Shown in pieces: positions 11,000 to 20,844 of a stretch of DNA of 64,000 nt (position 1 is its first letter; each line of letters opens with the position of its first letter). The DNA comes from Selaginella moellendorffii (lineage: Eukaryota; Streptophyta; Lycopodiopsida; Selaginellales; Selaginellaceae). Made by a program: the position numbers and the translations under genes. The notes beneath the pieces were generated by a model, which did no database searches, was not told the origin of the DNA, and was given only the letters and a program-made list of their open reading frames with translations. The stretch spans positions 967,062 through 1,031,061 of the forward strand of contig NW_003314311.1 in NCBI RefSeq assembly GCF_000143415.4, given 5' to 3'.

Positions 11000-11011
11000 C
11001 TCTCCCACGAC
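11000..11011 (-). other. Candidate polypurine tract
   Basis: On the minus strand GTCGTGGGAGAG directly precedes the 3' LTR start (TGGAGAAGG). Position and purine content fit a plus-strand primer. It is short and interrupted. Confidence 0.5.
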
Positions 11012-11033
11012 TGCCTTGTGTTGCGTCCCGCAG

Positions 11034-13496
11034 TCACTGCTCCATTGCTGCATCGTGGGTAGCTGCTCCCTCATGTGGCTCCTCCTCCTCTTCCTCCTCT
11101 TCATAAGTCTGAGCTGCTTCCTCAAAGTCTTGTGATCTGAATTTGACCAGCTTCTTCCCGAGATCAGTTGCACAAATGCCTCTTCTCGAAACTTTAAACA
11201 TCCGGCTTGAAACAGCCACAACTTCTCCTTTCAGTTTTGCTGCTTTACTACTTACTTCCTCTACTCCTACAGAGCTACAAAGAATGAAACCAGCTTGCCT
11301 CTGTCCCACCAGAACCTGAGAAACACACTTCCTCGTCTCTTCATCAACTTCACACCAGCCACCTTCAAGTTTAAACTTTGGCACTGAATTTTTCTTCTGC
11401 TCCGTCTGCTCACAAAACTTCGGAAGCACCACCTCAAGTTCCTGCGTCTGAAACTCCTTTATCCACTGCAGGTCTTCGTCTTCTTCTGCTGGTTGCTCAA
11501 TCTGATCAGGCTGTTCATCTTCCACTAGGTTTTGCTTCAACCTTGCTTCAGCTTGCTTTTCCACATGAAACTTTTCTTTCTGCTGAACAGGTGCCAGCTC
11601 CTCTTGGGTAAAACTTCTTGTTTCTTGATTGTTTGATTGTTTGTCGTGTTCTTTGATTGTTTCTGGATCTTGTGCTTGCAATTCAGCTTGAATTGCTTTA
11701 AGTATTTTCTTGCTTTTCTTCCATTCGGTTTCTGGGATAATTTCCAGTTCATCATCGTGATCTTGTTCTTCCAAATTATCTGGTTGTTGATACTTGTATT
11801 GTTGTCTCGTGATTACTCGTATTGCTGGTTCTTCATAAGTTTGTGAGTCTTCGACTTCGACCTCAACATTCCATGCTGCAGGTGGTCTTGCTCTTGGAGC
11901 TTGATTGTTTACGACTTGGTTATTTTCACGATTTGCATTTTGGTAAGGTTGCCGAGGTCGATTATCTTGTTGTGGTGCAAGTCGCTGGTTGTAATTGTAA
12001 CCTTGAGCTTGAGGTGGTCTTTGATTATAGTTGCGATATGGTTCTTGATCATAATTGTAATTTCGTGGGGGAGGACATTGGTAGTTGTCACGAGGTCCAT
12101 CACGTTGCTGATATGCATTGTAGTTTCTTCCATAGTTTCCAGAATAGTTGTTTAGTCTTTGATCTTGAGGGGGTATTCTATTGTAGTTGCGATTGTTCTG
12201 ACGGTAAAAGTTTCCTCTTTGATTGTACAAATTATCATCATGTTGATAATAATTGTTATATCTTGGAGGTTCATTGCGTGGTGGTCGTGCATTTTGATTC
12301 CAGTTGCCTTGATATTGTGGATTGGGCTCTTGTCGAGGAACATTCTCGATTCTTGAAACTTCCATTGTATTCCTGTATCGGCATTTCTTGGCTGTATGGC
12401 CTTCTCTTTCACAAATTTGACACTTTGGAAGCTGTAATTTGCATTCCAAATATGTATGTCCCTCATTTTTACACTTTGTACACCACACTCCTGCTTTGAG
12501 TTCGGTTTGTGAGATTTTCCTGATTATATCCTTCAAGTCTTGGTCTTTTGGTGTTTTCTTCTTTGTCTTAATGCGTATTTCTTCCTCTTCTTCATCATCT
12601 GAACCGTCATCAGTTTGTGAAGGTATAGCTTTTGTGAATTGCTTGAATCGCTTTTCCAATGTGAGGATTTCTTTGGAGAGTGTATCAACACTTTCATCAT
12701 CTGGATTCTCTGTTGCAGCAGCAATTGCTACCATGTTTCTATAAATTTCTTTTAGTCCTTGGATATAGGATAAGCTCTTTCCTTTATCTGTTATCAAATC
12801 CTTGCAGCGCTTTGCATGAAACTTAAATCTTCGAGTATAATCTTGAATTCCTTCACGTGATTTTTGCTTGAAGTTTTTGATGATCTCATAGTGTTCTTCT
12901 GGAGTTCCACCGGTCTGGAATTGTTCCTTGAATTGTGTGACTTTTTCATCATGGGTCAAAGCATCATCGAGTGTATTATGCCAATCGAGTGCTTTTCCTT
13001 TAAGTGTGTATGGGAAAAGTATTTCTCGATGCATTTCCTGTTTGTTCATCTTTACAATTTGATCAAATTGTTTAAGATGCTGGTTTGCATCTTCGGTTTT
13101 TCCACCAGTAAAAATGGGATAGGAAATCATGTTCCCTATGGCTGTCGCTGGGTTGATGATTGCCATTTGAAATTGTAGACTTTGTTGGTGAGGTTGTTGT
13201 TCTGGTGAGTCTGGATTGGAGTAAAACTTTGGTGCTATGTATTCGGCTTCTTCAAATGCCTCAAACTTTGGGGCGTCTTCACTATTTAGTTCTTTGTTAT
13301 CTTTGGCTGAGTTGCTCGACTCGGCAACTTGAATTTCTTTATCCTCCTTGTCGTACTTCTCTAATATTGTTTCTAAAATTTGTTGCTATTGTTGTTCTAG
13401 TTTCTCTTTTTCTATCTCTTCCTTTTTCACTTCTCGATTCTTTTGTTGAAGATCTCTTTCCCGGATCTTGATTGGGTCTGGTTTGTGTTTGTACAT
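11034..13496 (-). pseudogene. gag of the gag-only element (one internal stop)
   Basis: An uninterrupted 710-residue frame runs from an internal ATG at 13166 to 11034. The same frame extends upstream to an ATG at 13496 through a Lys/Glu/Gln-rich coiled-coil-like segment, with one TAG at 13386-13388 inside a Gln run. Numbering from 13166, residues 1-190 match the retrotransposon Gag capsid fold (around FPYTLKGKALDWHNTL). Residues 229-242 and 249-262 are two perfect CX2CX4HX4C knuckles. Residues of about 280-440 are an Asn/Gln/Tyr/Arg-rich low-complexity tract. The C-terminus is acidic and ends in a Glu run. The protein would coat element RNA. Translation from 13166 could still yield a long Gag. 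Confidence 0.85.
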
Positions 13497-13595
13497 TCAG
13501 TTTGCTGAGTCTTCTCAACTTGAATGTTGAGGTAAGTTTCCTGAATTTATGTTTTGCCTAAGTTGTCTGGAGTCAAATGTTGTTCTTCATAGATT

Positions 13596-13745
13596 GCAAA
13601 GTCAAGCTCTTATGTCTTGAGTCTTCTGCAAGTTTGTTTTTGGTGTATAAATGCGAAGTCAAGCTCTTGTGTCTTGAGTCTTCTGCAAGTTTGGTTTTGT
13701 AGTAGAAATGCGAAGTCAAGCTCTTGTGTCTTGAGTCTTCAATCG
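13596..13745. repeat. 57-bp tandem repeat in the gag leader
   Basis: About 2.6 units begin at 13596, 13653 and 13710. Each starts GC(A/G)AAGTCAAGCTCTTRTG and carries CTTGAGTCTTCTGCAAGTTT. They lie about 100-250 bp upstream of the extended gag start on the minus strand, in the presumed untranslated leader. Role unknown. Confidence 0.8.
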
Positions 13746-14250
13746 AGTTTTTCTTTCTCGATTCTTCCCGAGTTTCTTCTCAAGGTCACTTTCCTGAGTC
13801 TAGCTTAGGAAAGGTCTTGTATTTGAAAAATCTGGTGGTGTAAGTAAGTACAATTTTGTTTGTGGAAGGAGGTTGGTTGTGTCATATATTGATCGATGTA
13901 GCTGTTCGCTAGTGATATTTGGTGCTGCTCTCCAAGTTTGGGATCGAGCAGGTATGCAAACGATTGCAACTCTCTTTAGGAGTCCAATCTTATCTAAATT
14001 CTTGAACAATTGTTTTGGTCTCTTACAATATGTTGGTCGTACTGGAATGCGAGCTCTCACTATGAACGTTTGTGTTTCCCAGTCGTTGGTAGTATTTGAA
14101 AATGCTGAATACAGCAATAGTTGTATTTTAATGTCCTAATTCTTGTATGTTTCTAGTCTCTAATGACGTCCACACGTCACAGTATAGTTTCCAACAGATT
14201 CTTGTTGCCTTTAGCCTATGTGTGCGCGGGTTTATCCAGCGCAATTTTCT

Positions 14251-14541
14251 CTATGGTCGATTGCGTGATGGTGCATTTCCTTGATGCTGTTCTTGCCGGT
14301 GGTGTTCTACTTCCCTCTGTCGTATAGCACGTTCTCTTTCACGATCAGAGTCGATCGCTTCACGAACTTCCCAAGGGATAGTCTCAATTAATACTCTTGC
14401 ATTATAAGTTTGAATCCTTGACGCAGGATCTCCTAAAATACTCCTTAAAATGTTGTGACTGCTTGGACGCACTCTTCCTTGTTGGTTGCGAGTGATATGT
14501 AGCTCTAGGCTGGGGGTTTCGATGTTGGACCTCAGTGTCAA
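14251..14541 (-). other. Small ORF in the gag-only element
   Basis: A 96-residue open frame lies between the Cys-rich upstream ORF and gag, in a different frame from the upstream ORF. It is rich in Arg, Gln and Glu, especially near its C-terminus (REVEHHRQEQHQGNAP). I recognise no domain. It may be a decayed part of the same ancestral upstream protein or chance. Confidence 0.3.
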
Positions 14542-14668
14542 AGTTGAAGTTTGTTACTGTATTTAATCTTGGCCTATTGTGATTTTGTCTTAAATTTCTC
14601 CTCCTTCGACTTGTTATCCTCGAGTTTACAAGTCGTTCCCTTGAACTTGATGCAAGTTCAGGTTCCCG

Positions 14669-15460
14669 TCAGTTTCTTAAACTCGAATTCCAAATTGGAA
14701 TTTGTTGATGGCCTTGTCCTTGATTTCTTAATTCTCCAGCTATTCTCGTCCGTCCTAAACGGTGCCAATATGCTATAGCATATAATTCGAGAAGAGTGCT
14801 TGTTGGTAGCGTTACACGGAGAGGACTTTGAAGAAGTCGGTAAAGTAATTCCACGTTCTCTTCAAAATCTCTAAATCTAAGAGTGTCCACAAACCAACGA
14901 ACTTGTGGTTCAAAAATTCCACACTCTGTTGCTGCTATGACTCTCGTCAAATCAGTGTTGAAAGCAAGCGTTAATGGTTGAAAAGTTTCATGTTTGTGTA
15001 TGCCTAGGAATTCAACAATCGTTTGTTGAAAGAGGTGTCCGCGATACACCCAAGTCAGGGTTCTTCGAGTTGCAAAGAAATCGAAGTAAACATATTTTTC
15101 TTTCAACATTTCCTCATTTTTGCATCCCTCCTATTTGCTAGACAATTTGTAGAAGAGTCGTAGAATCGTTTCTTGAAGTTTTTGTAAACAGCTAAAGCTT
15201 TGTTTCGCAGCTTGTTCTAAACTATCGTCTCTCTTTTTGGTGTCATTTTCTTGGGCTATTTCTTTTCGTTTCCTACTCTCCTCCGCTGCGGCAATGTCAT
15301 CCCTGATTCGCAGTCTTGCTTTTGCTTGTTTGCAAGTGTCGCATCGCCATTTTGGATAGCATTGCTTGTACGGTTTTGCACAATTTCTGAAACCACACAA
15401 AAGACAGTCTTCGTATTTTGTACAGCTTGTGTCTCCAAATGGGCAATCGTGCTTTTTCAT
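14669..15460 (-). pseudogene. Extra ORF upstream of gag, Cys-rich N-terminus
   Basis: Two open stretches, 15460-15131 and 15109-14669, share one frame and are split by a single TAG at about 15131. The first 50 residues contain many Cys residues in CX-type pairs (CPFGDTSC, CLLCGFRNC, CDTCKQAKA), suggesting zinc binding. A charged helix follows. The second part is a folded-looking 146-residue segment (YFDFFATRRTLTWVYRGH) with no motif I recognise. An ORF before gag is a known trait of Ogre/Tat elements, but I cannot claim homology. Confidence 0.5.
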
Positions 15461-15823
15461 TCTTCCTCCATCTCCAGCCGCTAGAATTTTCCCTTGGTCG
15501 TTTCCTTATCGCAGATCCTTGGAATATTCGCTTTCTTCAACCTCTCGCCAAAAACAGTTACGCGTACGCTCCAAGTTTTCCACGACTTGGGTGGCTTCAA
15601 TTTTCAAGTGTTCTTCATCTTTTGGTCTTACGCTCCATTTTTTTTTCTTCATGCCTTCATGCTCTTCCACCGTTTTTGTTTTACGGTCTTGTTTTTCTTG
15701 ATTTTTGGGGCTTTTTCTTCCTATGCCATTTTCTTGTGCGTCTTTGGTCCGTTTTCCTTGAAGTTTTGGGGAAAATGAGCGTCTTGGTCTGCTCTATTCC
15801 ATGAGCTCTTCACGCCTCTCTCA

Positions 15824-15840
15824 TCCCACCGTGGTCGCCA
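15824..15840 (-). other. Primer binding site, tRNA-Arg-like
   Basis: On the minus strand the bases read TGGCGACCACGGTGGGA, one base inside the LTR. From memory, this is complementary, with one mismatch, to the 3' end of a plant tRNA-Arg. Tat/Ogre elements are known to use tRNA-Arg. The tRNA match needs to be checked against a tRNA set. Confidence 0.7.
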
Positions 15841-15841
15841 G

Positions 15842-16265
15842 TGAAAACTCCTGGAATCTCTGGACTGGGAGGAAACGTCCACACGAGATCTTCCTAGGAG
15901 ATTCAAATCTAATCTAGTCCCTAAAACTAAAACTACACTACGAGATGAGTGCACTTACCTGCTTGTGCCAAGCCAAGTTGAGACTGTGAACATGTGCTTG
16001 AAGGTGCTAGTCCCACGCCTTTGATCCCTTGAAGGCGGTGGGTAAGTAAGACATTGCTATTGCCATGAAAAGCCAAAGAGATAGGCAGAATGACGATGTA
16101 TTGCAATGTATTTTGTATTAGGGATAAGTCTAAAAACATTCTAAGTCCTACTTTTATAGTCGCTAATGCTCACGTCAAGGTTAAGAATACAGTCCTAACC
16201 TTGAACTTCTCAAGTTTACTTTCCTAAGCTTGAATCCTCGAGCTTGTCTTTTTCTCCCTTCTCCA
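15842..16265 (-). repeat. 5' LTR of the gag-only element
   Basis: This is the full-length 424-bp LTR. It starts TGAAAACTCC and ends CTTCTCCA on the plus strand, shares both ends with 10795-10999, and lies next to the primer site at 15824-15840. On the plus strand it also forms DNA immediately downstream of the convergent PPR gene. Confidence 0.88.
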
Positions 16266-16270
16266 TTTAC
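16266..16270. other. Target-site duplication, right copy (TTTAC)
   Basis: This is the partner of 10790-10794. It lies between the right LTR end and the T-run that contains the stop codon of the PPR gene at 16276-18414. Confidence 0.88.
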
Positions 16271-16275
16271 TGTTT

Positions 16276-18414
16276 TTATGTTTTTTTACTTGGTATAACA
16301 CATTGTTGTGGAAGATCAAGTTTGATCTGCCTCTCAATGGAGAAGAGATTTGCGAGCAGCGCAAACGTCCCTCCACTGTCTGGAGGATTCAAGTCAACCA
16401 CAAACCTGGCAACGCGGCTGCCTTGCTCCACATCGCTGTAACTCTTGCAAGCTGCGAGCAGGCACGTCCAGTCGAAATTATCTGGAACAAATGGCATCAC
16501 CGTGACGAGCTCCGTCGCTTCTCTTAGGTATCCAGCCCTCGCGAGAACATCCACAATGCAGGTGTAGTGCTGTTTGCTTGGCTCCATGCCGAAGTCTACG
16601 ATCATGGACGAAAAATTGGCCATCGCCAAGTAAACCTGGCCTTTGTGGCTGCACGCGATAAGCACCGATATGAAACAAGCATCGGTGGGAATCTCCACCA
16701 TTTTCATCATGTCAAAAGTTTGAAACGCATCTACTGAGTTTTTGGCTCCTGTATACGCCGTCACCATGATCGTCCAGGAGAACACACACGGGCTGGGCAT
16801 TGTCTCTAAGAACTTTCTCGCTCGGGCTGTTTGCCCGTTTTGAGCGTACGCATATAGCATCGTATTCCAGCAGTGGATGTCCTTGTGTGGAATCTCAAAG
16901 AACACGTAAAAGGCCTTGTGAACCTGTCCATCGAGAGAAAACGCCGCCACCATCGACGTGAGAGTGTACAGGTCTCTCTCGGGCATTGCATTAAAAAGAC
17001 CCAAAGTTTCTGGCAAGTAGCCTCGTTGGGCGTTTGCTGCGAGCATAGCATTCCAAGTAATCAAATCCCGAAACTCCAGACATTCGAAAAGCTGTTTCGC
17101 CTCTTCAAGATGGCCATTCTGTGCAAGACCAGAAACCATAGAATTAAAAGATACCATATCGGGATATGGAATCTTCTCAAAGATGAGCTTCGCCTCCTTC
17201 ATATGCTCGTTCTGGGCATAGGCTGAGAGCATCGCATTTGACGAGAATAAGTCATGGCTGGGCATACTTTCAAAAACAGCGACAGAATCTTTCAGATATC
17301 CAGCTTGTCCGTACAATGCCACCATGGCAGTGGCCGACACCATGTCCCGCTGCGGCATAGAGTCGTACAGCACCCTAGCCCTGTCCATATGCCCATTGTG
17401 GGCATATGCCTCAATCATGGCCGTCCACGAAATGAGGTCGTGCTGTGGCATTGAACTGTAAACTCGAGTAGCCTGAGTTAAATGACCAGCTTCAGTGTAT
17501 GCTCCAAGAAGGGCATTCCACGAGATAAGATCCCTCTGTAGCATTGAATCAAAAAACTTCTTTGATTCTTCTTGATGCCCGACCTGGGCATATGCCGCAA
17601 CCATAGCATTGCAGGAGATCAAACACAACTCTGGAACTCGTGCAAGAAAAAATTCTGCGCGCTCCAAATTTCCGCCCTGGGCAAGTGACGACAGCATGGA
17701 ATTAAAAGAGACTAGGTCCAAGAGAGGCAGCGATTCAAAGATCCGACTAGCTCGGTCAATTTGCCGGGTCTGGGCAAACCCAGTCGCAAGTGCATTCCAC
17801 GAGATTAAATCTTTTGCTGGCATTTTGGAGAAAAATATTTCAGCCTCATGCATTCGGGAATTCAGTGTGTATGAGCTTAGCATTGCGTTCATAGCGACTA
17901 GATCGTGGAAAGGCATTGAGTCAAATAAAATCTTCGTCTGAAAAACATCCCCTGATTGGGCATGTGCTGCCAGAATAGTCGTCCAAGAAACCACATCCTT
18001 TCTTGGCATTGAATCGAAGAATTTCTTTGCACTCTCAAGATTTCCACTATGTAAGTAAGCAGCAAGCATGGAGTTGTGAGCAACAGTGTTGAGATCTGGC
18101 ATGGAATCAAACACGGACTTGGCAAGATCCAGATTCCCAGAACGGGCATATGCCGAGAGCATCGAGACCCAAGAGTAGGAATCTCTAGCGGGCATGGAAT
18201 CAAAGACCGCCCTGGCATGGGCGATCCCGCCAGCACATTTGCCATACATGTCCACGAGCTTGTTGCTGATGAACACGTCAGTGGCATCTCTGGGGATGCG
18301 GCTGTGGATGCCGAGAGCTCTTGTTAAGCTCCTGCACGATTCAATGGCGCGAATGGTGTCGTGGCGATTCCATTGCTCGCAGCTTGCCACCACGTCCACT
18401 GCCAGCATAATCAA
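16276..18414 (-). CDS. PPR protein, almost pure S-repeat array
   Basis: The 712-residue intronless frame belongs to the pentatricopeptide repeat family, whose members bind organellar RNA one base per repeat. From about residue 75 it has fifteen or more consecutive 31-residue units of the form RDLISWNAMLAAYAQNGHLE...FDSMP with essentially no spacing changes. This is an S-type array instead of the usual P-L-S triplets. It ends in a short P/L/E-like region (SVLIACSHKGQVYLA ... YTCIVDVLARAGYL) with no DYW domain. The last residues (SIERQIKLDLPQQ) look truncated compared with an E motif. The stop codon lies within a T-run 6 bp from the target duplication of the neighbouring LTR element, so its 3' UTR is now retrotransposon sequence. 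A clear organelle transit peptide is not obvious. Confidence 0.85.
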   Translation of the reverse strand: MIMLAVDVVASCEQWNRHDTIRAIESCRSLTRALGIHSRIPRDATDVFISNKLVDMYGKCAGGIAHARAVFDSMPARDSYSWVSMLSAYARSGNLDLAKSVFDSMPDLNTVAHNSMLAAYLHSGNLESAKKFFDSMPRKDVVSWTTILAAHAQSGDVFQTKILFDSMPFHDLVAMNAMLSSYTLNSRMHEAEIFFSKMPAKDLISWNALATGFAQTRQIDRASRIFESLPLLDLVSFNSMLSSLAQGGNLERAEFFLARVPELCLISCNAMVAAYAQVGHQEESKKFFDSMLQRDLISWNALLGAYTEAGHLTQATRVYSSMPQHDLISWTAMIEAYAHNGHMDRARVLYDSMPQRDMVSATAMVALYGQAGYLKDSVAVFESMPSHDLFSSNAMLSAYAQNEHMKEAKLIFEKIPYPDMVSFNSMVSGLAQNGHLEEAKQLFECLEFRDLITWNAMLAANAQRGYLPETLGLFNAMPERDLYTLTSMVAAFSLDGQVHKAFYVFFEIPHKDIHCWNTMLYAYAQNGQTARARKFLETMPSPCVFSWTIMVTAYTGAKNSVDAFQTFDMMKMVEIPTDACFISVLIACSHKGQVYLAMANFSSMIVDFGMEPSKQHYTCIVDVLARAGYLREATELVTVMPFVPDNFDWTCLLAACKSYSDVEQGSRVARFVVDLNPPDSGGTFALLANLFSIERQIKLDLPQQCVIPSKKT

Positions 18415-20562
18415 TCAACCCATTTTTTCTTCAGGAGTTGACTTTTAGAATTTGACTTTTAGTCCAAGGAGTTGACTTGTCTGACTGTCACAAAATCATC
18501 TTTTAGAATGTCACAAAATCATTTTAAAAGAATTTCTAATATCATATTTTTTGTGTTTTGGATCACCGCCACACCACCGTCTCGTCATTTGGAAAGTGTT
18601 TTTCTCCACCTTTTTCGATAATAATACATGATTTTGAGGCCCACCAAGTGAGATGACTGGGTTTTGACAATAAAATATTACCTAGTGTCTAGTTCCTTGT
18701 CATGAAAACACAATGATAGAGTTATATTTGATGAAGCAACAGATATAGTTTTTTCATTGACTTTGATAAGCCAACAATTCTGGAATGGTTGTGTACACCT
18801 TCGAAAGATCTCGCTGCACTTTTTGTTATAGTTGGATTCCAGCTGCAGCCTTTGGCATACTTTGGTGGATGGATCCCCAAACTAACGACTCGTGTCCCGA
18901 ACTATAGCCACCGATATCAATATCAGGGTTTCCAGAGAAATCCTTCGGGCAAGAGCTGTTGCTTTCATAAATATGCAAGAAAAAGCCATGTGACTTCCTG
19001 CATAAAGATGCACACAACAAACAGACACAAAACGACATATACATGTTATTTTGCTTTTTTTCACCCTTTTTTTGAGGTGACCGCCGAATCCGAAATAAAA
19101 TTGTAAATGGAGCAGCTTTTACCCATATATAGTTAGTAAACGTCAATGTATGGAACCATGTATGCTCTAAATTCAGACTTGTGGAAAATAAGAAGCTGCA
19201 AGGTGGTAGGGGGAATCAACATGAAGGCTCCATTCAATTTGGTTGGAAGGCCCACGACACACGTAGAGGTCCTCTCGTTGCCTGTTTCTCTGGCTTTGTA
19301 TATTTGTTCTCTCTTTTTCCAAAATATTATGTTCTAGCATGACATGTGGTCTTTATTCTTGCTTTCCAGGCGGACTGGACTGAATCCCAAAGGGCCCCCT
19401 GATGCACAAACCATTGCTGCTGCTACTGCCATGCTCTTGCTACACCACTACTGGGTTTAACATGGAAATATTAAATATTTAAAAGTTGGTACTTTAAATA
19501 TTCGAGCAGGGCCTTCCAAATATATTAATTATTACATGATTTTGAACTTACATGAGATCACACTATTGGAAAAGAAAGCGTTGGAACAAGTAGAAATCAT
19601 GGTGGTTTGACAAGAGTGTGCCTAGATATATTCCAAGCCATGATATTATCTGTCCGAAGTGATTGAAATTGATGAGTGACTCATGGTTGCACTTCGGAGG
19701 GCGTGAAATGAAATCCAGTGATGCCTGGTGGAGGAATCAAATTAAATTGTGTGCCAAGTGTTGAGCCGCGAGAAAAAGAAACATCAAAAGACTTAGGCTC
19801 CTGTTTGTTAAGAGCCTGTCTACGGTCCGAACAAATGAAATACGATGATGCCAAAGAGTGGCAGAGATCAGAGATTTTTCCTTACATCACCTTATTCCTC
19901 TGAAAGAGAATAAATGTGAAATTTCTTGCTCATGGTTGTTCGATTCAATGATTGGCTGCCCGGCTAGCAAGTTGAAAAAAGAGAGAAATCCTTAAAACAC
20001 TTTTCTAAGGGTTTGTTTGCTTTGGTTTTACAGTTGCACCATCTCACTCAATCCTCTCCATTGCCCGAACCTAAGATCTTAAACATTGTATTATGGCGAT
20101 GATCATTGCAAAAGGTGGCGCGTTGTTTTGCACGTGTTTACGTAAAATAATCGGCGTTTTTTTGTTTGAGCTTGGATTTCTTACAACTGGCCACAGACGA
20201 GAGTTCGAACACTTCTAAACACCGACACATACGACACAACCTTTAACTTAGCTTAGCCATAAGTCAGCATGGCCTTTTCTCTAGCAATTCTTGGCCCTGA
20301 CATCAACACAGTGACAAACTAATGTATGCATTTTCAAAAGCTTTAAAGAAAAGAAAAAACCCCTCACTTCACTACTACTGCGAGGAGTTGGACAATTCCG
20401 CGTTGTGGATTCAGTGTTATAGTGATTGATGATATAAGAGAGTTTTTCTTCCTTGCTTCTTTCTTCAGCTAGATTCCCAGTGCATTTACTGGTGTAGAGC
20501 CTCCATTTGTTTGGTAGCAAGTTATGCTAAAATAACAATTCCACAAAGCTCTGGGCCTTGCG
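18415..20562. other. Intergenic region, no gene recognised
   Basis: About 2.1 kb lie between the divergent PPR and P450 genes. Only short, uncharacteristic open frames occur (for example around 18789-19146), with no family motif, codon pattern or splice structure. The right end must contain the P450 promoter. Confidence 0.5.
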
Positions 20563-20568
20563 TATATA
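20563..20568 (+). promoter_or_regulatory. TATA box, P450 gene
   Basis: TATATA within GCGTATATAGGG lies about 280 bp before the preferred P450 start codon at 20845, followed by a pyrimidine/purine-rich leader. This fits a core promoter with a 5' UTR of about 250 bases. Confidence 0.45.
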
Positions 20569-20844
20569 GGGAATGCTTCTAAAGTTCTCCACAAGAAAAG
20601 AGTGTGTGACAAGGAGAGGAGAGAGGCAAAGAGGGAAAGAGAGAGATCACTCTTGCTCATATTTTCTCTATCCATTTAAAAGATTCCTTGAGAACTTGCT
20701 CATCTTCTTCTCCAATTCTCCCTTTTTGTTTGTTTTTTTTTTTTTTGTCAATCAAGGCAGGCACATACTTCACTTATACTTTTCTTGGCAAATCCAGCTG
20801 CATTCTTCGCTGCTGGGAATTTCCTTGAAGCTGGTCACACAGGG

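Larger units (their letters stand above)
10795..16265 (-). mobile_element. Complete gag-only LTR retrotransposon (TR-GAG type, Tat/Ogre-like)
   Basis: The element is bounded by related LTRs (10795-10999 and 15842-16265), both starting TG and ending CA. It is flanked by the perfect 5-bp duplication TTTAC (10790-10794 and 16266-16270). In minus-strand order it carries LTR, a PBS, an extra ORF region, a long 5' leader with 57-bp repeats, gag, a short polypurine tract and LTR. Gag ends only 34 bp before the 3' LTR, so protease, RT, RNase H and integrase are wholly absent. Such elements must borrow enzymes from an autonomous partner. The tRNA-Arg-like PBS and the ORF upstream of gag suggest the Tat/Ogre lineage. 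That lineage call is inference. Confidence 0.9.

Noticed and set aside
11822-12499. 225-residue plus-strand frame and other plus frames inside the element
   Set aside because: They are shadows of the gag low-complexity region, whose minus-strand frame has clear capsid and CCHC motifs.
18789-19146. Overlapping ~105-residue frames on both strands
   Set aside because: No conserved motif, no splice partners and ordinary intergenic composition.
20785-20844. Upstream in-frame ATG of the P450 (20 extra residues)
   Set aside because: The extension is not hydrophobic or conserved in this family, and later ATGs give lengths nearer the usual one. Kept only as an alternative.
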